Origin: Thermodesulfobacteriota bacterium
GTDB taxonomy: Bacteria; Desulfobacterota; Syntrophobacteria; BM002
Assembly: GCA_947259475.1 (NCBI GenBank)
Contig: CAMYLW010000128.1
Coordinates: 1 to 5,785 of the forward strand
DNA: 5,785 bases
Reading direction: 5' to 3'
Shown: piece after piece, positions 1 to 4,883 of the stretch
How the letters are laid out: each line of letters begins with the position of its first letter
Numbering within the stretch: the first letter of the stretch is position 1
Notes under the pieces: model-generated
Databases searched by the model: none
The model's input: only the letters and a program-made list of their open reading frames with translations
What the model was told of the DNA's origin: nothing
Translations under genes and position numbers: made by a program

Positions 1-22
1 TCATAATGTTTATATTGACGGT

Positions 23-87
23 CAAAGACTTCAACCTCCTGATCAATTTATTGTTTTCAGCATAATGCAATTGTCTCAACTATTCAA
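23..87 (-). promoter_or_regulatory. Possible promoter and ribosome-binding site for a gene leaving the left edge
   Basis: On the minus strand TTGAAT (82-87) and TATGCT (59-64) are separated by 17 nt, each 4 of 6 to the sigma70 consensus. Downstream is AGGAGG (35-40) and, 9 nt later, a TTG (23-25) opening a frame that runs off the window (MTVNINIM). The position fits the local pattern, in which a gene start lies to the left of each A octamer array. Only eight codons are visible, so no protein can be identified. The rest of 1-128 is AT-rich with nothing else supportable. Confidence 0.25.
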
Positions 88-128
88 GGGTGGGATTCAG
101 CTCGTGGTAGACACCTGTCGTTGATTCG

Positions 129-176
129 TTAATTAGGAAATTAGAGAATTAGAAAATTAGTTGATTAGTGGAATAG
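129..176. repeat. Type A octamer array, six units
   Basis: Six consecutive 8-nt units end in ATTAG or a variant: TTAATTAG, GAAATTAG, AGAATTAG, AAAATTAG, TTGATTAG, TGGAATAG. The 40 nt at 121-160 are nearly identical to 3534-3573. Unlike the other A arrays this one is not followed by B heptamers. Confidence 0.9.
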
Positions 177-201
177 TCAAATCGTTCAAGCCGTCAAGGC
201 A
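176..201. repeat. Short nonamer block
   Basis: Units of 8-9 nt start with GT: GTCAAATC, GTTCAAGCC, GTCAAGGCA. They resemble in layout, not in exact sequence, the GTAGAAACC-type nonamers at 3607-3642. With only three units this is a weak call on its own. The following stretch (202-223) shows no recognisable pattern. Confidence 0.5.
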
Positions 202-223
202 GCTCACAGGGACAGATTTCCCG

Positions 224-334
224 AATAACTAATAACGGATAACATCACTGCCTTCTGTCCTCTGATCTCTGACTTCTGACCTCCGATCTCTGTCTTCTGC
301 CGAGTGCCTAGTCCTTAGTGCCTAGTGACTCTAG
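224..334. repeat. Degenerate heptamer array running into the aminopeptidase 3' end
   Basis: Three units of the AATAACT/AATAACG/GATAACA type (224-244) are followed, after a 6-nt break, by twelve 7-nt units in one unbroken register (251-334). Examples are CCTTCTG, TCCTCTG, ATCTCTG, ACTTCTG and then CCTAGTC, CTTAGTG, CCTAGTG. The last four units contain the TAG stop and the final eight codons of the aminopeptidase. On the transcribed minus strand the array is purine-rich (CAGAAGA, CAGAGGA). Confidence 0.88.
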
Positions 335-2866
335 CTTATCCAACCTATCCTTCAGCTTCTTGCTCTCCTCTGCAAACTCTTCCAACCGCTTTTCCAGCTT
401 TAGAATTGCCTCCCCCTTATCCTTGCCCCTCTCGATCTTTCTCACAGCCAGCCTGGCATTGCGAACGAGGCGGCCGTCCAGCTCAGTCTCCGCCACCCTC
501 TTTAGTATCGGTAGCCCCCTTTCACGATTCAATGTTTCCAACGCTTGAATGGCTGCCAGCTTGGCGCGGAAAGATCTGGGGCCTTCCGGCGCCTGGAATG
601 CATCGCCGATCTTCTCCAAGATCTCCAGGTTATCGGGTCTGCTCTTCCCCATTTTTCCCAGAATCCGCAGGGCCTGCGCCCTAACCAGCTCGAGCTTACC
701 ATAGCGCGAGTATTCATAGAGTATGGCAAGGGCCTTATCATCATCGAGCTCGCCAAATCCTTCCAAGGCCTTACAGCGAATTACGTCATTGAAAGAATCC
801 TTTTCCAGTGCCCCTACAACCAGATGAAACGCACCTTCTGCTTTGGTGCGGGCAATGGCATACACAGCCTCGGCTTCCACAAAGTAGGAAGCGTCTTTTT
901 CAGCCAGTGGCTGCAATGCTCGGAAAGCCTCCTCTTCCTTGAAATTTCCCAGTGCTTTAACCACAGCCCTCCGTGCCTTAGGATGTGTGACTTTCAGCCC
1001 ACCAATCAAGGCCTGCATTGCCTGCTCAGTGCGAATCTCACCCAGCCCTTTAGCAGCACGTGCTGATACCCCCCAAAAAGGATCATGGTGCATGGCTTCT
1101 TCAAGGCTAGTCACGGCTTCACGATCACCCACCTTGGTCAATTCAGCGGCCGCCTCAATACGCTTCAACACATTTTCTGCCTTTTTAAGTTGCCTGGAGA
1201 GTTTCCCGCTGTCTACTTTCCACCGCATCCTTTTTAGAATGGTGTCCTCCGGATCAACCAGAATCATGGAGGGTTCCCCCTCAGCGGGGATGTAGAAATG
1301 ATGCTCCCGTTCTTCAACCTGCACCTTAATATCCCGAGCTGTACCATCTTCGCCCACCAACCGCACAGTCAGTGGAAACCGGAACGCATGTGGCTCTTTT
1401 TCTGCGTTCTGGTTCTGCTTCACATGGAAGATCAGGTTCTTTTCTTTTTCCTGGTATTCGCAGGAACATTCCAGCACCGGAAACCCGGGCTTGTAAAACC
1501 ATTGGTCTAAAAACCAGTCATAATTATCTCCGGTAACCTCCTCTATGCATCGCGCGAAATCAACGGTTTCTACCACGGAATTTCTATGTTCTTTCAGGAA
1601 GAGAGTGATGACCTCCCACCATTCTTCCTCACCCAAAATTCTGCGTAGCATGTGCAATCGGGCGGCGCTGCCCGGGTACAAATGCATATCAAACAGATCA
1701 ATGGGCTGGCTGTAGACGTTGGTGACGATGGACCGCCGGTATTTGGAATCGTGCTCTTGAAAATAGGTTTCACGATTCTCCAACAGCCGGTAGTAGAACT
1801 CATCCTCTCCTTCGGCATGTTCGGTGTAAAGCAGGTCGAAGTAGGTGGCAAAACCCTCATGCAGCCAGCTGTGACTCCAACTCTTGGACGTCACCAGGTC
1901 TCCAAACCACTGGTGTGCAAGTTCGTGGGCCACCAGGTGTTCGCTGGTGAAGTCCAGATGGGCCCGCTCGTCATGCAGGGTCATTTCTGTGAGAGTAGTG
2001 GCGGTGGTGTTTTCCATGCCCCCAAAAATAAAATCCTGAGCCACAACCTGGGAATACTGGGGGTAAGGGTAGCGGATACCCGTTTTCTCGGAAAAATAGC
2101 GCACGATGTCTGCTGTTTTCTCAAAGGAGCGGTAGCCTTCCTCCTCCCGGCCTTCAGGCACGTAGAAGGATAGAGGGATGTCTTCAAAATCATCCGTCAA
2201 TTCAATGTAAGCACCGATCGCCAAACTGATGAGATAAATGCTGTGAGGCTTCTCCATGGACCAGTGATATACCAGCCGTCCATCATCATCCTCGTACTTT
2301 TCTTTGAGTTCACCATTGCTTACCACCACATAGGGTTTATCCACCGTAGCGCGGATCTCACTGGTAACCTTCTCGCGAGGGTGATCTACACAGGGAAACC
2401 AGTATTTATTGTCCTCGTCCTGGCCCTGACTCCACACCTGCCAAAGCTTATCCTGGTAGTGATCATCCGGTCCGGTGAAATAAAGGCCCAACCGCGGGTT
2501 CTCTACCCCATAATCAATACAGACCGTGCTGCTCTGGCCGCGGCCAACAGGTCCAGCCAGGTGTATCATTACACCTCGATCATTTTGCTTAAATTGGAGA
2601 GTTTGTCCATCGTCGCTGGCCACACGATCAATACGTATCTCCCTGGCGTCAAGAAAAATGCTTTCCAGATTCTTCTTAATAGAGGTGAAGCTAATGTGCG
2701 CTGTCCCTTTCAGTTTTTTCGCCTCTACTTCCACCACCAGATCGAGGTAGACATGGCTGAGCATCATGTCCCGTGAAGGATTCCAGTGGGGTTTGGCATC
2801 CGGCAGGAGAAAGTTCTCAGCTTCAACTCCTTCGGGGAAATATTTACAGAAGTACAGGTTGGACAT
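308..2866 (-). CDS. M1-family zinc aminopeptidase with C-terminal HEAT repeats
   Basis: This is probably a cytoplasmic metallo-aminopeptidase that removes N-terminal residues from peptides; no signal peptide or membrane segment is visible. Counting from the ATG at 2866 (852 aa), an N-terminal beta domain (about 29-230) precedes the catalytic domain (about 235-465). The catalytic domain holds the substrate-anchoring GGMEN (282-286; GAMEN in most members), the zinc motif HELAH (H314, E315, H318), the third ligand E337 at the usual 18-residue distance in WLHEGFATY, and the likely catalytic tyrosine Y397. The surroundings of Y397 read YPGSA where the family usually has YxKGA. A beta domain (about 466-545) follows. 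Then come roughly 575-810 of PBS-lyase-type HEAT helical repeats in place of the PepN/ERAP C-terminal domain, and a charged coiled coil (about 817-848). Length is close to E. coli PepN (870 aa). The track-style GTG at 2872 is rejected because GGAG would lie only 2 nt from it, against 8 nt for the ATG. The last eight residues (LESLGTKD) and the TAG stop are encoded by a heptamer array. The family call is firm; substrate preference is unknown. Confidence 0.93.
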   Translation of the reverse strand: MSNLYFCKYFPEGVEAENFLLPDAKPHWNPSRDMMLSHVYLDLVVEVEAKKLKGTAHISFTSIKKNLESIFLDAREIRIDRVASDDGQTLQFKQNDRGVMIHLAGPVGRGQSSTVCIDYGVENPRLGLYFTGPDDHYQDKLWQVWSQGQDEDNKYWFPCVDHPREKVTSEIRATVDKPYVVVSNGELKEKYEDDDGRLVYHWSMEKPHSIYLISLAIGAYIELTDDFEDIPLSFYVPEGREEEGYRSFEKTADIVRYFSEKTGIRYPYPQYSQVVAQDFIFGGMENTTATTLTEMTLHDERAHLDFTSEHLVAHELAHQWFGDLVTSKSWSHSWLHEGFATYFDLLYTEHAEGEDEFYYRLLENRETYFQEHDSKYRRSIVTNVYSQPIDLFDMHLYPGSAARLHMLRRILGEEEWWEVITLFLKEHRNSVVETVDFARCIEEVTGDNYDWFLDQWFYKPGFPVLECSCEYQEKEKNLIFHVKQNQNAEKEPHAFRFPLTVRLVGEDGTARDIKVQVEEREHHFYIPAEGEPSMILVDPEDTILKRMRWKVDSGKLSRQLKKAENVLKRIEAAAELTKVGDREAVTSLEEAMHHDPFWGVSARAAKGLGEIRTEQAMQALIGGLKVTHPKARRAVVKALGNFKEEEAFRALQPLAEKDASYFVEAEAVYAIARTKAEGAFHLVVGALEKDSFNDVIRCKALEGFGELDDDKALAILYEYSRYGKLELVRAQALRILGKMGKSRPDNLEILEKIGDAFQAPEGPRSFRAKLAAIQALETLNRERGLPILKRVAETELDGRLVRNARLAVRKIERGKDKGEAILKLEKRLEEFAEESKKLKDRLDKLESLGTKD

Positions 2867-2869
2867 TTT

Positions 2870-2878
2870 CACCTCTCC
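2870..2878 (-). promoter_or_regulatory. Ribosome-binding site deciding the aminopeptidase start
   Basis: The minus strand reads GGAGAGGTGAAAATG. GGAG ends 8 nt before the ATG at 2866, a good spacing, but lies only 2 nt from the in-frame GTG at 2872. This favours the ATG. Confidence 0.7.
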
Positions 2879-2890
2879 ACTTGGGTTTTA

Positions 2891-3021
2891 GTTGATTAGA
2901 AAATTAGAGAATTAGAGAATTAGTTTAAGCAAAGTGTGAACGGTAAACGGTAAACAGTGAACGGTAAACAATTGATATGTTCGACTAATTTCCTAATTCT
3001 CTAATTTTCTGGTTCATCAAC
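2891..3021. repeat. Composite A-B-A' repeat: octamers, heptamers, inverted octamers
   Basis: Four A octamers (2892-2923) and the linker TTTAAGCAAAG lead to five B heptamers (2936-2970: GTGAACG, GTAAACG, GTAAACA, GTGAACG, GTAAACA). A unique stretch of about 14 nt follows, then octamers in inverted orientation (2985-3016). The arms pair over 18 perfect bases (2898-2915 with 2993-3010), over 8 more with two mismatches, and again at the tips (GTTGAT/ATCAAC). A long AT-rich hairpin with a loop of about 61 nt is therefore possible. The module ends about 25 nt upstream of the aminopeptidase ATG. Confidence 0.88.
2911..2940 (-). promoter_or_regulatory. Candidate sigma70 promoter for the aminopeptidase, inside a repeat module
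   Basis: On the minus strand the -35-like TTCACA (2935-2940, 5 of 6 to consensus) is separated by 18 nt from the -10-like TCTAAT (2911-2916, 5 of 6). The -35 lies in the B heptamers and the -10 in the A octamers. A start of transcription near 2904 would give a leader of about 38 nt including the Shine-Dalgarno site. AT-rich repeats produce -10 look-alikes every 8 nt, so this is suggestive only. Confidence 0.45.
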
Positions 3022-3043
3022 CTGTCCTCCACCGATTACAACA

Positions 3044-3079
3044 AATGACAGCGAAGCGTAGTGACCTAATGACGGCGCA
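3044..3079. repeat. Short GCGAAGCG-containing element with a direct repeat
   Basis: AATGACAGCG (3044-3053) recurs as AATGACGGCG (3068-3077), with GCGAAGCG between. It breaks the heptamer pattern and is more GC-rich than the flanking spacer. It may be a remnant of another dispersed repeat; only one copy is in the window. Confidence 0.35.
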
Positions 3080-3163
3080 GCCATCTGACCAATGCTCAAT
3101 CCGCAATCTGCAATCTCAAATCTACAATCTACTCTATGCTCCATGCTCCATGCTCCATGCCCT
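3080..3163. repeat. Heptamer array at the 3' end of the 120-aa gene
   Basis: Twelve 7-nt units stay in one register: a NNNCAAT group (GACCAAT, GCTCAAT, CCGCAAT, CTGCAAT, CTACAAT) passes into ATGCTCC three times and ATGCCCT. The last unit overlaps the TAG stop at 3162-3164. The switch from one unit family to another occurs without loss of register. Confidence 0.88.
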
Positions 3164-3524
3164 AGACCTTCGGACAAAACCTGTTCACCTCGCAATACAG
3201 ATGTAGCAGGGCAAAAGCAACCGCATGTTTTTTCTGTGTAGGCGTTCCCCACAACGGCCAGCGATGCATGGCCTCTAGGATCCTTTCCAGGTCTTCATTA
3301 AAGAAATAAGCGCGCTCGAATTCACCGAAGCTTTGCCCACTTCTGAGGTCAGCGGTTGGGAACCAAATGGGCACCCACCCCTCCACATTCTCTTCAAACA
3401 TCTCCCAGGCGTCCCTGGGGTTAACTCCAAACGGCACTGTCTCCCAGTCAATTTCAGGCAGGGGAAGGCTGTCGTCTAGAAATTCCTTCAGCAGGGGATT
3501 TGGTTTTCGACCCATTTTTTTCAT
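3162..3524 (-). CDS. Unrecognised 120-aa tryptophan-rich protein
   Basis: I do not recognise this family. The protein has a short basic N-terminus (MKKMGRKPNP) and then an acidic body. Six tryptophans are spread along it (W27, W40, W50, W54, W89, W92), with WVPIWFP at 50-56 and two cysteines near the end (C111, C117). It has no signal peptide, no convincing membrane helix and no metal-binding motif; it looks like a small soluble globular protein. The codons read like a real gene and nothing overlaps it convincingly. It stands alone between ribonuclease Z and the aminopeptidase, with about 280-295 nt of repeat-rich spacer on each side. An upstream A+B repeat offers a promoter about 30 nt before the ATG, yet no Shine-Dalgarno sequence precedes either ATG (codon 1 at 3524 or codon 4 at 3515), so the start is uncertain. 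The stop TAG at 3162-3164 sits at the edge of an ATGCTCC heptamer array. It could be a lineage-specific orphan. Confidence 0.72.
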   Translation of the reverse strand: MKKMGRKPNPLLKEFLDDSLPLPEIDWETVPFGVNPRDAWEMFEENVEGWVPIWFPTADLRSGQSFGEFERAYFFNEDLERILEAMHRWPLWGTPTQKKHAVAFALLHLYCEVNRFCPKV

Positions 3525-3533
3525 GTAGGTTAG

Positions 3534-3605
3534 TTAATTCGTAGATTAGGAAATTAGAGAATTAGAAAATTAGTTTAAGTAAATGGTAAACAGTAAACGG
3601 TAAAT
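3534..3605. repeat. Composite A-B repeat upstream of the 120-aa gene
   Basis: A octamers (TAGATTAG, GAAATTAG, AGAATTAG, AAAATTAG; 3542-3573) are joined by the linker TTTAAGTAAAT to B heptamers GGTAAAC, AGTAAAC, GGTAAAT (3585-3605). Order, orientation and linker match the modules at 2891 and 4768. There is no inverted A' arm here. Confidence 0.88.
3561..3590 (-). promoter_or_regulatory. Candidate promoter for the 120-aa protein, inside a repeat module
   Basis: The minus strand carries TTTACC (3585-3590) and TCTAAT (3561-3566) separated by 18 nt, the same geometry as the aminopeptidase module. The predicted start near 3554 is about 30 nt upstream of the ATG at 3524. As in the sister module, the -35 comes from a B heptamer and the -10 from an A octamer. 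Confidence 0.42.
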
Positions 3606-3606
3606 T

Positions 3607-3642
3607 GTAGAAACCGTAAAAGTCGTAGAAATCGTAAAACAT
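3607..3642. repeat. Nonamer array, four units
   Basis: Four 9-nt units are consecutive: GTAGAAACC, GTAAAAGTC, GTAGAAATC, GTAAAACAT. They sit exactly between the B heptamers and the long heptamer array. Because 9 is a multiple of 3, the minus strand reads as repeated RFLRLLRF-like residues, an artefact and not a protein. Confidence 0.8.
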
Positions 3643-3644
3643 TT

Positions 3645-3805
3645 CGCAATTCGAAATCCGCAATTCGAAATCCGCAATTCGCAATTCTTTCTTCTGTCCT
3701 CTGTCGTCTATCCGCTGTCCGCTGTCTTCTGATCTCTGACTTCCGACCTCCGACCTCTGTTTTCTGTCCTCTGCCTGCTGCCTTCTTCCAGCTGCCCTCT
3801 GGCCT
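3645..3805. repeat. 23-unit degenerate heptamer array abutting the rnz stop codon
   Basis: The stretch is exactly 23 x 7 nt. It begins with CGCAATT and CGAAATC alternating (3645-3686) and continues in the same register with pyrimidine-rich units such as CTGTCCT, CTGTCCG, CTGATCT, CCGACCT, CTGCCTG, ending with CTGGCCT at 3799-3805. Base 3805 is the last base of the rnz TGA. On the transcribed strand it is strongly purine-rich and would form an unusual 3' UTR. Confidence 0.92.
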
Positions 3806-4737
3806 CAATCATCCTCCGGCAAAGGCACCTGATAAACCTTACAATCCTCTCCCATCTCAGCACTGTCAAAGCGAGATTGAGCAGCCGCTGCCAGAAGAGG
3901 TAGCTCATCGCTGCCATAGCGAGGGCTGATGTGAACCAGCACAGCGCGACATACCCCCGCCCGCTCGGCAACGCGGGCAGCATCTACCACAGTAAGGTGG
4001 CCTTTGGCTTCTGCATGCTCGGCATCTTCAGGTAGAAACATTCCTTCCATGAAGGCGATATCAGCGTCTTTGCACAGCCGGTAGACTCCCTTTGACGGTC
4101 TGGTGTCCACCACATAGGCCACATAACGACCCCGCCTGGATTCTCCCAAAACCTGATCAGGAGTGATCTCCTTGCCATCCTCAAGGGTGACCTTCTGTCC
4201 CTGCTGAAGTTGACCCCAATGGGGTCCTTTGGGGATGCCCAGGGATGCGGCCAGATGAGGCTTGAACTTGCCAGGTCGGTCAAGCTCTTCCAGGCGGTAC
4301 CCCAGACAAAAGCGGCTGTGTTCCAGGGGGTGCCAGATGATCCGAACCTGGTCATTTTGGTATGCTACTTCGTCTGATTCCGATGACCACTCCAGGAAAG
4401 TGATCTGGTAATTGAGGAAGAACTCCAGATTTTCGTGAGCGTGCTGAATGAATTTCTTGATGCCTGGGGGGCCGATTATGGTGAGGGGGTCGGGGTCCTG
4501 AATTTGCGACCTCAACATCATGATGCCTGGGATACCAAGGCAATGATCCGCGTGAAGGTGACTGACGGCCAGGACGTCTAGCCCGCGGACACCAATTTTT
4601 GTTTTTTTCAAGCCAAGCTGGGTACCTTCACCGGCATCAAAGAGGTATATCTGGCCGTCGACTCTCACCGCCAGAGAGGTGAGAAGCCGATACGGCATGG
4701 GCATCATGCCGCCACTACCGAGAAGAATGCATTCCAT
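3805..4737 (-). CDS. rnz: Ribonuclease Z (tRNA 3' processing endonuclease)
   Basis: RNase Z is a cytoplasmic zinc endonuclease that cuts tRNA precursors after the discriminator base to make the mature 3' end. The 310-aa protein has the usual bacterial length and the full metallo-beta-lactamase set. It shows an N-terminal strand MECILLGSGG, then LFDAGEGTQ (32-40; LFDCGEGTQ in most members), and the zinc motif SHLHADHCLGIPG with H60, H62, D64 and H65. The remaining likely ligands are H140 (HSRFCLGYR), D211 (VVDTRPS) and H269 (VHISPRY), with the typical GHLT at 246-249. The segment GIPKGPHWGQLQQG (167-180) matches the region after the tRNA-binding exosite arm. The ATG at 4737 has a modest AGGCG ribosome-binding site about 9 nt upstream, and an A+B repeat module supplies a possible promoter about 33 nt upstream. 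The TGA directly abuts a 23-unit heptamer array. Other RNase Z-like beta-lactamase-fold hydrolases are less likely given the complete motif set. Confidence 0.93.
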   Translation of the reverse strand: MECILLGSGGMMPMPYRLLTSLAVRVDGQIYLFDAGEGTQLGLKKTKIGVRGLDVLAVSHLHADHCLGIPGIMMLRSQIQDPDPLTIIGPPGIKKFIQHAHENLEFFLNYQITFLEWSSESDEVAYQNDQVRIIWHPLEHSRFCLGYRLEELDRPGKFKPHLAASLGIPKGPHWGQLQQGQKVTLEDGKEITPDQVLGESRRGRYVAYVVDTRPSKGVYRLCKDADIAFMEGMFLPEDAEHAEAKGHLTVVDAARVAERAGVCRAVLVHISPRYGSDELPLLAAAAQSRFDSAEMGEDCKVYQVPLPEDD

Positions 4738-4767
4738 TTGGTTTCGCCTAGCAAAACTTGCAGCGTC

Positions 4768-4883
4768 GATTAGTTGATTAGAAAATTAGTTTAAATAAAT
4801 GCTAAACAATAAACCGTGAACCGTAAAGGAATTAACCATTTAACTAATGCCCTAATTCTCCAATTTCCTAATTTTCTAATTAC
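4768..4883. repeat. Composite A-B-A' repeat between mscS and rnz
   Basis: A octamers (4768-4789) and the linker TTTAAATAAAT precede four B heptamers (GCTAAAC, AATAAAC, CGTGAAC, CGTAAAG; 4801-4828). After a short unique stretch, five inverted octamers follow (CTAATGCC, CTAATTCT, CCAATTTC, CTAATTTT, CTAATTAC; 4844-4883). The last contains the mscS TAA stop. Thirteen bases (4777-4789 with 4868-4880) are perfectly complementary between the arms. Confidence 0.87.
4777..4806 (-). promoter_or_regulatory. Candidate promoter for ribonuclease Z, inside a repeat module
   Basis: The minus strand carries TTTAGC (4801-4806) and TCTAAT (4777-4782) with an 18-nt spacer. The -35 is weaker here (3 of 6), but the geometry matches the other two modules. 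Transcription would begin near 4770, about 33 nt before the rnz ATG. Confidence 0.35.

Noticed and set aside
2..124. Plus-strand open frame at the left edge, ending in TGA at 122-124 (ends VVDTCR)
   Set aside because: It could be the tail of a convergent gene, but third codon positions are AT-rich unlike the neighbours, no family is recognisable, and the spacer layout suggests a minus-strand gene start here.
145..180. Promoter of the TTTACC-18-TCTAAT type in the leftmost A array
   Set aside because: The B heptamers are missing and the nearest -35-like TTGACT lies 21 nt from TCTAAT, too far for a sigma70 promoter.
545..2776. Several plus-strand frames of 70-177 codons opposite the aminopeptidase
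   Set aside because: They are antisense shadows of a gene with complete M1 motifs; none shows a family motif or plausible start signals.
3001..3252. 83-aa minus-strand frame with HGAWSMEH-like residues
   Set aside because: It reads the ATGCTCC/NNNCAAT heptamers and overlaps the 120-aa gene in another frame; no ribosome-binding site.
3080..3805. CRISPR array
   Set aside because: Units are 7-9 nt, directly tandem and degenerate, with no spacers and no cas genes.
3785..3805. Terminator hairpin after rnz (CCAG/CTGG)
   Set aside because: Only 4 bp can pair and no U-run follows; the match arises from the heptamer composition.
3575..3983. Two overlapping minus-strand open frames with residues such as RTENRGRRSEV and RQRTADRRQRTE
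   Set aside because: They translate the heptamer array. A 7-nt period is coprime with 3 and gives a 7-residue repeat in every frame. One runs on into rnz in the wrong frame.
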